Part shown: piece by piece, positions 9,637-18,602 of the stretch
How positions within the stretch are numbered: position 1 is the first letter of the stretch
How the letters are laid out: each line of letters begins with the position of its first letter
Source: Comamonas sp. SCN 65-56
GTDB lineage: Bacteria > Pseudomonadota > Gammaproteobacteria > Burkholderiales > Burkholderiaceae_C
Reading direction: 5' to 3'
Length of the DNA stretch: 64,000 bases
Assembly (NCBI RefSeq): GCF_001724135.1
Contig: NZ_MEDS01000007.1
Location: forward strand, 60,899 to 124,898
Program-made: the position numbers and the translations under genes
The notes under the pieces: model-generated
Database searches by the model: none
What the model was told of the DNA's origin: nothing
Seen by the model: the letters and a program-made list of their open reading frames with translations, nothing else

Positions 9637-9691
9637 AACAATAGCTGTCAGCGCTTGCCCAGCATGCGCCAGAGCCAAAAATGACTTGAAA
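9637..9691 (+). repeat. Copy B of the dispersed ATAGCTG repeat
   Basis: Begins AACAATAGCTGTCAGCGCTT at 9637, continues through a GCATGCGCCAGAGCC right half and ends in an A-rich tail ATGACTTGAAA. It fills most of the gap between rdgB and hemW. One of the two best-preserved copies. Confidence 0.6.
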
Positions 9692-9708
9692 CCTGAGCTG
9701 TGTCCGGC

Positions 9709-10308
9709 TCAGAACCAGCATTCCCGCATGAGCGCAAGCATCTGCTGTGCCGCACGACCGCGGTGGCTATGGGTGTTCTTGACGTCCGTCGGCAGCTCGG
9801 CAAAGGTCTTCCCCAATGGTGGCAGAGCCATCACCGGGTCAAAGCCGAAGCCGCCGCTGCCCCGTGGCGCGCGCGTGATTTCGCCGTGCACGCGCCCGAC
9901 GGCGATCAGCGGCTCGGGGTCTTCGGGGTTGCGCAGGGCCACGAGGGTGCTGACCATGCTGGCGCGCCGGTCGTCGATGTTCGCCATCTGCTCAAGCAGC
10001 GCGCGCACGTTGTTGGCATCGCCCTTCGCGTAGCCAAAGCGCGTGGCAAAGGTGGCGGTCTGCACGCCTGGCTCGCCGCCAAAGGCCTGCACGCACAGGC
10101 CGGCGTCGTCGGCCAGGGCGGGCAGCCCGGTGGCGCGGCTGGCATGGCGCGCTTTCACCAGTGCGTTCTCGACGAAGGTATGAAAAGGCTCTTCGGCTTC
10201 GGCCACCCCCAGAGCGCCCTGGGTGAACAGTTCCACGCCCAGCGGCATCAGCAGGGTCTGCAGCTCGGCGAGCTTGCCCTGGTTGTGAGATGCAAGAACG
10301 AGTTTCAT
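9709..10308 (-). CDS. rdgB: XTP/dITP diphosphatase RdgB (Ham1 family)
   Basis: House-cleaning pyrophosphatase that hydrolyses dITP, XTP and ITP so that deaminated purines stay out of DNA and RNA. The 199-aa protein starts with the family signature MKLVLASHNQGK (substrate loop SHNQGK, 7-12), then has the catalytic ADDAGLCV segment and the C-terminal GFGFDPV motif followed by SHRGRA. The ATG at 10306-10308 is fixed by the N-terminal strand. It lies 45 bases downstream of rph. Confidence 0.96.
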   Translation of the reverse strand: MKLVLASHNQGKLAELQTLLMPLGVELFTQGALGVAEAEEPFHTFVENALVKARHASRATGLPALADDAGLCVQAFGGEPGVQTATFATRFGYAKGDANNVRALLEQMANIDDRRASMVSTLVALRNPEDPEPLIAVGRVHGEITRAPRGSGGFGFDPVMALPPLGKTFAELPTDVKNTHSHRGRAAQQMLALMRECWF

Positions 10309-10352
10309 GAAAAAACGGGCTGTAGCGCCCTGTGGTAAAGCGTTGAACGCTC

Positions 10353-11081
10353 TTAGTTTGAGAGTGATTGCTGCTGCAGCGCCAGCAATTGCACGATGCC
10401 GATCTCGCCGAGCTGCAGCAGCCGGTCGAGCTCGCTGCGCGAGAACGTGGCGCCTTCGGCCGTACCTTGCAGCTCCACGTACTGCCCGGCGCCGGTCATC
10501 ACGATGTTCATGTCGGTGTCGCAGGCCGAGTCCTCGACGTATTCCAGATCGAGCAGCGGCGTGCCCTGCACGATGCCGACCGAAACCGCGGCGACGGCGC
10601 CGGTGAGCGGGCTTTCGCTGAGCGCGCCGCTGGCCAGCAGCGTGGCTACTGCATCGTGCGCCGCCACCCAGGCGCCGGTGATGGCGGCGGTGCGCGTGCC
10701 GCCATCGGCCTGCAGCACGTCGCAGTCGAGCGTGATGGTGCGCTCGCCGAGCTTCTTCAAGTCAAAGACGGCGCGCAGGCTGCGGCCTATCAGGCGCTGG
10801 ATTTCTTGCGTGCGCCCGCTCTGCTTGCCCTTGGCGGCTTCGCGCGCTCCGCGCGTGTTGGTGGCGCGCGGCAGCATGCCGTATTCGGCCGTGACCCAAC
10901 CTTCGCCGCTGCCGCGCTTGTGCGGCGGCACTTTTTCCTCGACTGAGGCGGTGCACAGGACGTGCGTGGCGCCGAACTCGATCAGCACCGCGCCTTCCGC
11001 GTGCATGGTGTAGTGGCGCGTGATGCGCACGGGGCGTAGCTGGTCGGCGGCGCGGTTGCCGCTGCGGCAATAAGAGGTCAT
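10353..11081 (-). CDS. rph: Ribonuclease PH
   Basis: Phosphorolytic 3'-5' exoribonuclease that trims tRNA 3' ends. Its 242 aa match the intact family length (E. coli K-12 Rph is frameshifted, this one is not). Visible motifs are the RNA-binding [20 protein letters not shown] region near the N-terminus, the phosphate-binding [15 protein letters not shown] helix, and the [19 protein letters not shown] segment of the active site. Located 54 bases downstream of the PP2C gene on the same strand. Confidence 0.96.
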   Translation of the reverse strand: MTSYCRSGNRAADQLRPVRITRHYTMHAEGAVLIEFGATHVLCTASVEEKVPPHKRGSGEGWVTAEYGMLPRATNTRGAREAAKGKQSGRTQEIQRLIGRSLRAVFDLKKLGERTITLDCDVLQADGGTRTAAITGAWVAAHDAVATLLASGALSESPLTGAVAAVSVGIVQGTPLLDLEYVEDSACDTDMNIVMTGAGQYVELQGTAEGATFSRSELDRLLQLGEIGIVQLLALQQQSLSN

Positions 11082-11135
11082 GGGTCTTCTCTGCTGGATG
11101 GGACCGCCTCGGGCGGTCGCGGAACGGGGGCGATG

Positions 11136-12038
11136 TCAGCCTTGCGCCTTGCGCGCGGCGGTGCGCCGGATGGTTTCGTTGATTTCGGCGATGGAACGCT
11201 CGATCGCCTTGTCGTCCAGCACTTCGTCTGCCGGATCGAAATCGTCGGTCTGGATGGTAGAGGCAAACCCGTCTTCGGTGCCGGTGTCTATGCCATCGTC
11301 CTTGTCCGCGTCGGGGATGATGGGCGTATCCCATTGCAGCGCAAGCGCGGTGACGTTGTCGCTGGCACTGCCGGCGTTGCGCAGGGCCAGATCCACCAGC
11401 ATGGGCACGGCATCGGCGACGCGCTGGCGCGAGAGGATCTGCACGATGGCTTCATCGCTCACGGCATCCCACAGCCCATCCGAACACAGCAGCAGGCGAT
11501 CGCCCGCATCCAGCAGCACGGCATTGGAGACGTCGTACAACGGGCGCACGGGCGAGCCCAGACAGGTGAAGAGCACGTTGCGGTTGACCGGCTCGGCGCC
11601 GAGGGCGCCCTGCAGCTCGCGGTAGGAGTGGTCGCGCGTGCGTGCCAGCAGCGCGCCGCCGCGTACCAGATAGGCGCGCGAATCGCCGCAGTGGGCCCAG
11701 CGCACCTGGCCATCCTGCACCAGGGCCACCACCAGCGTGGTGCGCGGCGCGTCGGGCATGGAGCGTGACTTGGCATAGGCAAGAATGGCATCGTGCGCGG
11801 CGATCACGCTGGCGGAGAGAAACAGCGCCACATCCTCCAGCGCCGGCTTGGCTTCGCGCTGAAAGCGCAGGGCCACGGTCTGGATCGCGATCTGCGCCGC
11901 GACTTCGCCTTGCGGATGGCCGCCCATGCCGTCTGCCAGCACGAACAGACAGGCTTCGCGCGTGTAGGCGTAGCCCATGCGATCTTCGTTGTTGGCGCGT
12001 CCGCCCTGGCGGCTGAGCTGAAAGACCGAGAATTTCAT
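11136..12038 (-). CDS. PP2C-type protein serine/threonine phosphatase
   Basis: Metal-dependent protein phosphatase (300 aa from the ATG at 12036-12038). Motifs include Asp19 in NNEDRMG, DGMGG at 36-40, the later CSDGLWDAV motif and a terminal SDNVTALALQW motif; together these are the metal-binding aspartates of the PPM/PP2C fold. The start codon overlaps the stop of the upstream kinase gene (ATGA), so kinase and phosphatase are made as a coupled pair and probably act on the same substrates. Upstream in-frame codons that would lengthen it run inside the kinase and are disregarded. Confidence 0.92.
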   Translation of the reverse strand: MKFSVFQLSRQGGRANNEDRMGYAYTREACLFVLADGMGGHPQGEVAAQIAIQTVALRFQREAKPALEDVALFLSASVIAAHDAILAYAKSRSMPDAPRTTLVVALVQDGQVRWAHCGDSRAYLVRGGALLARTRDHSYRELQGALGAEPVNRNVLFTCLGSPVRPLYDVSNAVLLDAGDRLLLCSDGLWDAVSDEAIVQILSRQRVADAVPMLVDLALRNAGSASDNVTALALQWDTPIIPDADKDDGIDTGTEDGFASTIQTDDFDPADEVLDDKAIERSIAEINETIRRTAARKAQG

Positions 12039-13057
12039 TTGGGCCGCATTCCTGTGGCAGCCGGCACTGTCGGCTTGATGATGGTTTTCTTCGCGTCGCT
12101 GACGAAGGTGTCGAGTTGCAAGCGCATTTTTTCCGCCATCGACAGGCGGGTGTAGCGGCGTTCGCCTTCGCGTGAAAGCTCTTTTTGCAGCGCGAACACC
12201 GATTGCGGGCGGTCCAGCGGGTTCAGCGCCATGCACCATTCCACCAGCTCGATCAGGTTGTCCGAATAGACACCGCGCAGTTTCTGCAGCGACAGCGCCA
12301 TCTTGTCCTTGGTCTGGCGCTGTGGCGCCTCGGTCGGCGGATAGCCGTGCATGCAGGCGAACATGCAGGCGCCGATAGCGTAGATGTCCGTCCAGGGGCC
12401 GAGTGCCGAATCGCGCCGGTACATCTCCGGCGCGGCGAAGCCCGGCGTATACATCGGGCGGGTGAAGTTGCCTTCCTTGGACAGCACCTCGCGCGCCGCG
12501 CCGAAATCGATCATCACCGCGCGGTTGTCGTCGGTAACGAAGACATTGGCCGGCTTGATGTCCAGGTGCAGCATCTTGTGCTGATGCACCACCCGCAGAC
12601 CGCGCAGAATTTCGTCGAACAGAGAGCGGATCGTGGATTCGCGAAACACCTTGTCCTGCTTCAGGCTTCTGGCGGTGACGATGAACTCCTGCAGCGAAGC
12701 GCCCTCCAGGTAGTTCATCACCATGTAGACGGTGTCGTTCTCGCGGAAAAAATTGAGCACCGTCACCACGGACGAGTGCGCAATCTGCGCCAGCGCGCGC
12801 CCCTCTTCGAAGAAGCTCTTGAGCCCGAGGCGGTAGAGCGAGAGCTTTTCCGGTGCCACCTGCGGCTGCAGCTCACCCTGCGCGCGCGTCGCCAGCGATG
12901 CGGGCAGGTATTCCTTGATGGCCACCTGCTGACCATCGCGGTCCAACGCCAGATAGACGACGCCGAACCCCCCGGCGGCGAGGCGCCGCATGATGCGATA
13001 TCCGCCTATGGATGTGTCTTCAGGCAGCGGTGCAGGCTTGGCCTTGGGCGATGACAT
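12035..13057 (-). CDS. Serine/threonine protein kinase (Hanks type), cytosolic
   Basis: The 340-aa protein has a complete bacterial eukaryotic-like kinase domain: glycine loop LAAGGFGVVYLA (about 26-37), catalytic Lys48 in VAIKEY, catalytic loop HLDIKPANV (Leu replaces the usual Arg of HRD, so regulation by activation-loop phosphorylation may differ), and IDFGAARE as the DFG motif. The last ~50 residues have no recognised domain and no membrane segment is visible. Cotranscribed and overlapping with the PP2C phosphatase, divergent from yicC. Substrates cannot be read from sequence. Confidence 0.92.
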   Translation of the reverse strand: MSSPKAKPAPLPEDTSIGGYRIMRRLAAGGFGVVYLALDRDGQQVAIKEYLPASLATRAQGELQPQVAPEKLSLYRLGLKSFFEEGRALAQIAHSSVVTVLNFFRENDTVYMVMNYLEGASLQEFIVTARSLKQDKVFRESTIRSLFDEILRGLRVVHQHKMLHLDIKPANVFVTDDNRAVMIDFGAAREVLSKEGNFTRPMYTPGFAAPEMYRRDSALGPWTDIYAIGACMFACMHGYPPTEAPQRQTKDKMALSLQKLRGVYSDNLIELVEWCMALNPLDRPQSVFALQKELSREGERRYTRLSMAEKMRLQLDTFVSDAKKTIIKPTVPAATGMRPK

Positions 13058-13133
13058 GGCGCTGGATCAATACGGTCATGTGATCGACACAGGATAATCC
13101 TGGCATCGCAGCGCATCAATCACGGAAAGCTTC

Positions 13134-14036
13134 ATGGCAGTTTATAGCATGACCGGCTACGCCAGCGTCCAGCAGGGCGCCGCCAAAACGCAGGGCAGGG
13201 ACGATGGCGCCAGGCTCGGAGTGGAGGTGCGTTCGGTCAACAGCCGCTTTCTTGATGTGAGCCTGCGTCTGGCCGATGAACTGCGCCAGCATGAATCGGC
13301 GCTGCGCGCGCTGGTGTCGCGCCAGCTCAAGCGCGGCAAGGTGGAGTTGCGTGCGTTTGTGGTCGGGCCGGATGCAGGCGCGCTGCACGCGCCGGATGCG
13401 GCCACGCTGCAACGCATGGCGGCGCTGCAGGATGGCGTGCGCGCCTGGCTGCCGGAGGCACGGCCCCTGTCCGTTGCGGACATCCTCCGCCTGGGCGCGA
13501 CGCTGGGCGCGCCCCAGGCCGAGTGGGGCGATGTGCTGCTGGAGCTGGCGCGGCAGGCCTTGCAAGGGCTTTGCGCAGCGCGCGAACGCGAGGGCGAGCG
13601 CCTGGTGCAGATGCTGCTCGAGCGCGTGCAGCAGTTGCGTGCGCTGGCGCTGCAGGCCGGGCCGCTGGTGCCGCAGCTGGTGCAGCAGCAACGCCAGAAA
13701 TTTCTTGATCGCTGGCAGCAGGCGCTGCAGGCGGCCGAGGGCAGCCCCGTGCCCGAGACGGCGCAGGAGCGAGCGCTGGCCGAGGCGACCGCCTTTGCCT
13801 TGCGCATCGACGTGGCCGAAGAGGTCACTCGCCTGCAGTCGCATCTGGATGAAATCGAGCGTTTGCTGCAACAGGGCGGTGAGGTTGGCAAGCGACTGGA
13901 CTTTCTCATCCAGGAGTTGCACCGCGAGGCCAACACCCTGGGTTCCAAATCCGCCAGCATCGAACTCACGCGCATCAGCGTCGACATGAAGGTGCTGATC
14001 GAGCAGATGCGTGAGCAGGTGCAGAATATAGAGTAG
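13134..14036 (+). CDS. yicC: YicC family endoribonuclease
   Basis: The 300-aa protein has the YicC-like N-terminal domain starting MAVYSMTGYAS, with VEVRSVNSRFLDV, and the C-terminal DUF1732 domain ending in ELTRISVDMKVLIEQMREQ. E. coli YicC is a conserved stress-associated protein reported to act as an endoribonuclease on the small RNA RyhB. It precedes gmk, as in many proteobacteria, with a 31-bp gap that is filled by a partial dispersed repeat. Confidence 0.93.
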   Translation: MAVYSMTGYASVQQGAAKTQGRDDGARLGVEVRSVNSRFLDVSLRLADELRQHESALRALVSRQLKRGKVELRAFVVGPDAGALHAPDAATLQRMAALQDGVRAWLPEARPLSVADILRLGATLGAPQAEWGDVLLELARQALQGLCAAREREGERLVQMLLERVQQLRALALQAGPLVPQLVQQQRQKFLDRWQQALQAAEGSPVPETAQERALAEATAFALRIDVAEEVTRLQSHLDEIERLLQQGGEVGKRLDFLIQELHREANTLGSKSASIELTRISVDMKVLIEQMREQVQNIE

Positions 14037-14037
14037 T

Positions 14038-14067
14038 CAAAACAATAGCTGTTAGCGATTACCCACT
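14038..14067 (+). repeat. Partial copy C of the dispersed ATAGCTG repeat, abutting gmk
   Basis: Only the left half is present (AACAATAGCTGTTAGCGATT from 14041), ending right at the gmk ATG. It fills the whole yicC-gmk gap, so gmk has no recognisable Shine-Dalgarno sequence. Confidence 0.55.
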
Positions 14068-14688
14068 ATGGATTACCCAGGAAATTTATATGTAGTCTCG
14101 GCGCCCAGCGGTGCAGGCAAGTCGAGCCTGGTCAACGCGCTGATGGAGCTCGATGCGCAGGTGCGTCCATCAATTTCGCACACCACCCGCGAGCCGCGCG
14201 GGCAGGAGATGGATGGGCGCGAGTACCACTTCACCACCGTGCAAGCGTTTGATGCGATGGTGGCCGCCGATGCCTTTGTCGAATGGGCCAACGTGCACGG
14301 CAATCGCTATGGTACCTCGCGGCGCGCCATCGAGGAGCGCATTGCCCAGGGCGGCGACGTGATTCTGGAAATCGATTATCAGGGCGCCGAGCAGATCAAG
14401 CGCGCGTTTGCCAATGCGGTGCTGGTGTTCGTGTTGCCGCCGAGCTGGGACGAGTTGCGTGCCCGGCTGCTGCGCCGGGGTGAGGATAGCGCCGAGATCA
14501 TCGACAAGCGCCTGGCCAATGCCGCGCAGGAGATGGATCAGGTGGAAAAATTCGACTTCGTTATAATCAATGAGGTCTTTGAGCGCGCACTTTTCGACTT
14601 GAAAACCATCGTTCATGCCCAGCGCCTGAAGGTGGCTGCGCAGCGCAGAGCCCGCGCCGATACTTTCAAGTCGCTGCGCCTCGCTTAA
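14068..14688 (+). CDS. gmk: Guanylate kinase
   Basis: Phosphorylates GMP to GDP. The 206-aa product has the P-loop [10 protein letters not shown] (11-20), the GMP-binding [18 protein letters not shown] segment, and the LID/core motifs [11 protein letters not shown] and [12 protein letters not shown]. The start [10 protein letters not shown] is conserved among Burkholderiales guanylate kinases. No ribosome-binding site is visible because the 31 bases ahead of the ATG are a fragment of a dispersed repeat; expression may depend on coupling to yicC. Confidence 0.97.
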   Translation: MDYPGNLYVVSAPSGAGKSSLVNALMELDAQVRPSISHTTREPRGQEMDGREYHFTTVQAFDAMVAADAFVEWANVHGNRYGTSRRAIEERIAQGGDVILEIDYQGAEQIKRAFANAVLVFVLPPSWDELRARLLRRGEDSAEIIDKRLANAAQEMDQVEKFDFVIINEVFERALFDLKTIVHAQRLKVAAQRRARADTFKSLRLA

Positions 14689-14713
14689 GAATCCCACCGG
14701 AGAATTTCACATC

Positions 14714-14917
14714 ATGGCCCGCATTACCGTGGAAGACTGCCTCGAGCACATTCCCAACCGCTTCCAGCTTGTGCTAGCTGCCACTTACCGTGCCCGTATG
14801 CTCAGCCAGGGGCATGCGCCCAAGATCGAAAGCCGCAACAAGCCTGGCGTCACCGCGCTGCGCGAGATCGCCGCGGGAAAGGTGGGTCTGGAGATGCTGA
14901 AAAAAGTCCCGGGCTGA
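14714..14917 (+). CDS. rpoZ: DNA-directed RNA polymerase omega subunit
   Basis: The 67-aa omega subunit promotes RNA polymerase assembly and contributes to ppGpp binding. It begins [20 protein letters not shown], the highly conserved omega start, followed by ATYRARML. It sits in the standard order gmk-rpoZ-spoT, linking the nucleotide pool, polymerase and stringent response. A good Shine-Dalgarno (CCGGAG) precedes the ATG. A strong hairpin terminator follows 23 bases after the stop. Confidence 0.97.
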   Translation: MARITVEDCLEHIPNRFQLVLAATYRARMLSQGHAPKIESRNKPGVTALREIAAGKVGLEMLKKVPG

Positions 14918-14940
14918 CATTACGTCACGCATTTGACACA

Positions 14941-14967
14941 AAAAGCACCGCAAGTCGGTGCTTTTTT
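14941..14967 (+). terminator. Rho-independent terminator after rpoZ
   Basis: Perfect 10-bp stem AAAAGCACCG / CGGTGCTTTT with a 5-base CAAGT loop, followed immediately by T residues to 14967. It separates rpoZ from spoT. The A-rich 5' arm also makes it work in reverse. Confidence 0.9.
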
Positions 14968-15012
14968 GTTGCCTGCAAAGACTGGAAAGCTGGGTACCGC
15001 TACAGTCGGGGG

Positions 15013-17286
15013 ATGGGTGAAGGCTCGAAATTGCAGTTGGCTGACGATGTCGCCGTGCAGGATGCACCGGCGCGCGCGGCTGCGGCTGCCGGTCCAGCCC
15101 TGGACGCCGCGGCGGCGCAGTTTGCCGCGCTGGAGCAAAAGCTTCACTATCTGGATGAGGCGGCCAGCGAACGAGTGCGCCAAGCCTATCACTACGCCGA
15201 TCAGGCGCACCTGGGGCAGTTGCGCAACAGCGGTGAGCCCTATATCACCCATCCGATTGCGGTCGCCAGCCTGTGTGCGGACTGGAAGCTGGACGCCGAG
15301 GCGCTGATTGCCGCGCTGCTGCACGATGCGCTCGAAGACTGCGGTGTCAGCAAGACCGATCTGATCGAGCGGTTCGGCGCACCGGTGGCCGATCTGGTCG
15401 ATGGACTGACCAAGCTCGACAAGCTGCAGTTCAACACCCGCGAAGAAGGTCAGGCGGAATCGTTTCGCAAGATGCTGCTGGCGATGGCGCGCGATGTGCG
15501 CGTGATCCTCATCAAGCTGGCCGACCGTACGCACAACATGCGCACCCTGGGCAGTGCGCCGCGCAGCAAATGGCACCGCATCGCTTCGGAAACGCTGGAG
15601 ATTTACGCACCGATTGCGCACCGACTGGGCCTGAACCAGACCTATCGGGAGCTGCAGGATCTGTCGTTTCGCCACCTGCACCCCTGGCGCTATGAGACGC
15701 TGGCCAAGGCGGTGGCGCGCTCGCGCGGGCGCCGCCGGGAGGTGGTGCAGAAGGTGCAGGCCGAGGTTGAGGCGGCCTTTGCCCGCCAGGGCATGCCGGT
15801 GCGCCTGTCCAGCCGCGAGAAGACTTTGTACGGCATCTACCAGCGCATGCAGGGACGGCACCTGAGTTTTGCCCAGGTGGTGGATCTGTCCGGCTTTCGC
15901 GTGGTCGTGCCGTCCATTACCGATTGCTACACCGCCATCGGCGTGCTGCACCAGCTCTACAAACCGGTTCCGGGCAAATTCACCGACCACATTGCGATCG
16001 CCAAGGCCAATGGCTACCAGTCGCTGCACACCACGCTGGTGGGGCCCGCCAGCCTGAACATCGAATTCCAGGTGCGAACCGAGGAGATGCACATCGTCGC
16101 CGAGGCCGGGGTGGCGGCGCACTGGCTCTACAAGGCGCAGCACAAGGGCGGGGCTGAAGCACAAAAGCTGGGCACACGCTGGCTGCAGTCGCTGCTGGAC
16201 ATCCAGAACGAGACGCACGACGCGACCGAATTCTGGGAGCACGTCAAGGTGGATCTGTTCCCGGATGCGGTCTATGTCTTCACGCCGCGCGGGCAGATCA
16301 TGGCACTGCCCAGCGGAACGACGGTGGTGGATTTTGCCTATGCCATTCACAGCGATGTGGGCGATCGTACGGTGGCGGCGCGGGTGAACCATGAGCAGGT
16401 GCCGCTGCGCACCGTGCTCAAGACCGGCGATGTCGTTGAAGTCATGACGGCGCCCGAGGCCGAGCCCAATCCCGCATGGCTGGGCTTTGTGAAATCCGGC
16501 CGTGCGCGCTCCAAGATCCGGCTCTACCTCAAGACACTGGCGCAAAAAGAATCCGTGGGGCTGGGCGAGAAGTTGCTGGCGCAGGCGCTGCGCGCCGAGG
16601 GTGTGCAACAGCTGCCGAGCGAGCAGGAGCATGCAGCGCTGTGGGACAAGCTGCTGCGCTTTACCGGCCACCGCACGCGCGATGAACTGCTGACCGACAT
16701 TGGCTTGGGCAAGCGCGTGGCGCGTATCGTGGCACGGCGCATCGTCGCGCTGCTCTCCGAAGGCGGCCTGCGCCCGGATGTGCTGCTGCTCACGCGCGAG
16801 CGCTACAACGCCGAAGACAGTCTCTCGCAAGGTGGCGTGCTGCTCGATGGCAGCGAGCGCGCCACCGTGCAATACGCCAAATGCTGCCATCCGGTGCCGG
16901 GCGATCCCGTGGTTGGCTACCTGGAGCGCGGCGAAGGCCTGATAGTGCACCATGCGCAGTGCGACGTGGCGCGGGAGCTGCAGCGCAAGGATGGCGAGCG
17001 TTTTCTGAGTGTGGATTGGGCCGATGAGCCGACACGCGCTTTCGAGGTAGCGATCACGGTGACGGTGAACAACCACAAGGGCGTGCTGGCGCGCGTGGCC
17101 ACCGAGCTGGCGAGCTGCGAGGCCGACATCGTGCACATGGACATGGACGACGCCACCGGCACCACGGCCGATCTGCGCTTTACCGTGGCGGTGCGCAATC
17201 TGGCGCATGTCGAATCCATCCTGCGCAGCCTGCGGCGCATGAATGTGGTGCTCAAAGTCGAGCGGGTGTTTTCCGTCAGTGCTTGA
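15013..17286 (+). CDS. spoT: Bifunctional (p)ppGpp synthetase/hydrolase SpoT (RSH)
   Basis: Long RelA-SpoT homolog of 757 aa. The hydrolase HD domain is intact (HDALED, His104/Asp105/Glu108/Asp109). The synthetase domain has NGYQSLHT (333-340). The discriminating four-residue motif before it reads KFTD (322-325), compared with RFKD in E. coli SpoT and EFDD in E. coli RelA; the basic first residue points to the bifunctional class but the third is neutral. A TGS domain (VYVFTPRGQIMALPSGTT) and a C-terminal ACT domain follow. It lies downstream of the rpoZ terminator, so it probably has its own promoter; GGGGG precedes the ATG. Confidence 0.95.
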   Translation: MGEGSKLQLADDVAVQDAPARAAAAAGPALDAAAAQFAALEQKLHYLDEAASERVRQAYHYADQAHLGQLRNSGEPYITHPIAVASLCADWKLDAEALIAALLHDALEDCGVSKTDLIERFGAPVADLVDGLTKLDKLQFNTREEGQAESFRKMLLAMARDVRVILIKLADRTHNMRTLGSAPRSKWHRIASETLEIYAPIAHRLGLNQTYRELQDLSFRHLHPWRYETLAKAVARSRGRRREVVQKVQAEVEAAFARQGMPVRLSSREKTLYGIYQRMQGRHLSFAQVVDLSGFRVVVPSITDCYTAIGVLHQLYKPVPGKFTDHIAIAKANGYQSLHTTLVGPASLNIEFQVRTEEMHIVAEAGVAAHWLYKAQHKGGAEAQKLGTRWLQSLLDIQNETHDATEFWEHVKVDLFPDAVYVFTPRGQIMALPSGTTVVDFAYAIHSDVGDRTVAARVNHEQVPLRTVLKTGDVVEVMTAPEAEPNPAWLGFVKSGRARSKIRLYLKTLAQKESVGLGEKLLAQALRAEGVQQLPSEQEHAALWDKLLRFTGHRTRDELLTDIGLGKRVARIVARRIVALLSEGGLRPDVLLLTRERYNAEDSLSQGGVLLDGSERATVQYAKCCHPVPGDPVVGYLERGEGLIVHHAQCDVARELQRKDGERFLSVDWADEPTRAFEVAITVTVNNHKGVLARVATELASCEADIVHMDMDDATGTTADLRFTVAVRNLAHVESILRSLRRMNVVLKVERVFSVSA

Positions 17287-17292
17287 GCTGGC

Positions 17293-17907
17293 TCAGCGCT
17301 GGTGCCGGATGGCGCTCTTGGGCCTGAAGGCTTTGCAGACGGAATCGACGGTTTCGAGGTAGGGCCCGCCAATCAGGTCGATGCAGTAGGGCACGGCGGC
17401 AAAAATGCCGGGCACGAGCGCGCTGCCATCGGCGTTCTTCAACCCCTCCAGAGTTTCCGCGATCGCCTTGGGCTGGCCGGGCAGGTTGATGATGAGGCTT
17501 TGCCCACGGATCACCGCCACCTGGCGCGAGAGGATGGCAGTCGGCACGAAGTGCGCGCTGATGCGCCGCATCTGCTCACCAAAACCGGGCATCACCTTGT
17601 CGGCCACGGCCAGTGTGGTCTCGGGTGTGACGTCGCGGGGTGCCGGGCCTGTGCCGCCGGTGGTCAGAATGAGCGAGCAGCCGCGTTGCGCCAATTCGAC
17701 CAACGTTGTGCTGATGCCTGCCTGCTCATCCGGGATCAGGCGTTGCTCGAAGGTAATGGGATTGAGCAGCGCGCGCGTGAGCCAGTCCTTGAGCGCCGGG
17801 AGTCCCTTGTCCTCGTAGACGCCGCTGCTGGCGCGGTCGCTGATCGAGACCAGGCCTATCGTGACGGCTTCGGGTGCGGGCAGGCTGGTGTCATTCATGG
17901 TGGTCAT
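17293..17907 (-). CDS. mog: Molybdopterin adenylyltransferase (MogA)
   Basis: Adenylates molybdopterin before molybdate insertion in molybdenum-cofactor synthesis. The product is about 204 aa. It shows the MoCF-biosynthesis fold motifs VSISDRASSGVYEDKG near the N-terminus, LTTGGTGPAPRDVTPE in the middle and IINLPGQPKAI near the end. The start is put at the ATG at 17905-17907 because GAGGA lies at the right distance upstream; another ATG occurs at 17898. The start overlaps the end of darP. Convergent with spoT, 6 bases apart. Confidence 0.92.
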   Translation of the reverse strand: MTTMNDTSLPAPEAVTIGLVSISDRASSGVYEDKGLPALKDWLTRALLNPITFEQRLIPDEQAGISTTLVELAQRGCSLILTTGGTGPAPRDVTPETTLAVADKVMPGFGEQMRRISAHFVPTAILSRQVAVIRGQSLIINLPGQPKAIAETLEGLKNADGSALVPGIFAAVPYCIDLIGGPYLETVDSVCKAFRPKSAIRHQR

Positions 17908-18535
17908 TCGTATCCTCGGATGTGCCAAGTACCTGCGCGCGCAATACCTGGAACAGTTCGCGGTAGGCGCGGCTCCTGCGTGGTGCGGCGCCCTGCGACA
18001 CCTCGTTGGCGGTGAGCGGCGGGTTGTCCTTGCGTGCCTGGCGGATCAGCGTGCGCAGGCGCTGGATGTCGCTGCCCGGATACTCGTCCAGCCAGGCGCC
18101 CAGTGCCTCATCGCCGGCCAGCAGGCGCTCGCGCCATTGCTCGGCCTGGTGCAGCGCCAGCACTTGCTGCTGATGGCCCGCGCCATCACTGGCAATGCTT
18201 TCGCGCACCCTGGTCAGGGTGTCTTCGTCCAGCTTGCGCATCAGTTTGCCTACCAGCTGCATTTGCCTGCGCCGCCCCTCATGCGCGGTGATGCGCCTGG
18301 CTTCTGCCAGGGCTTCGAGCAGTTTTTCAGGCAGCTGCAGGCCATCCAGGCGATTCGCGCCCAGGGTGAGCAGCGCTGCCCCCAGTTCTTGCAGCTCGGT
18401 GCTCTCGCGTTTCAGGTCGGTTTTGCTCTGGCCGGCCGTGCCGCGCAACTCGGCCTTGAATTGTTCGTCGAGCTCGCTGCCTTCGGCGATGAACTGGCCT
18501 TTGACGTAGTAGCCTCGGGTGGGTTTGCGTGGCAT
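17891..18535 (-). CDS. darP: Ribosome-associated protein DarP (YjgA, DUF615)
   Basis: The 214-aa protein belongs to the YjgA/DUF615 family, which associates with late 50S assembly intermediates in E. coli. Its N-terminus has the family pattern GYYVKGQFIAEGSELDEQ, and the central part is highly charged and helical, ending in QAEQWRERLLAGD and a basic tail. The ATG at 18533-18535 was chosen because the family begins shortly before this motif; longer versions would run into the divergent pmbA start region. Divergent from pmbA and overlapping mog downstream. The darP/pmbA divergence is widespread in proteobacteria. Confidence 0.9.
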   Translation of the reverse strand: MPRKPTRGYYVKGQFIAEGSELDEQFKAELRGTAGQSKTDLKRESTELQELGAALLTLGANRLDGLQLPEKLLEALAEARRITAHEGRRRQMQLVGKLMRKLDEDTLTRVRESIASDGAGHQQQVLALHQAEQWRERLLAGDEALGAWLDEYPGSDIQRLRTLIRQARKDNPPLTANEVSQGAAPRRSRAYRELFQVLRAQVLGTSEDTNDHHE

Positions 18536-18602
18536 TGCGGTGGTGGGAAATTTGCGTGTAAAGGCGGCCCGCGGATGGGCGCCGGGTATCATAGCCGCCG
18601 CC

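Noticed and set aside
14920..17208. A 762-codon open frame on the minus strand across spoT
   Set aside because: It is a low-complexity antisense shadow of spoT with no motif; the plus strand has clear HD, synthetase, TGS and ACT features.
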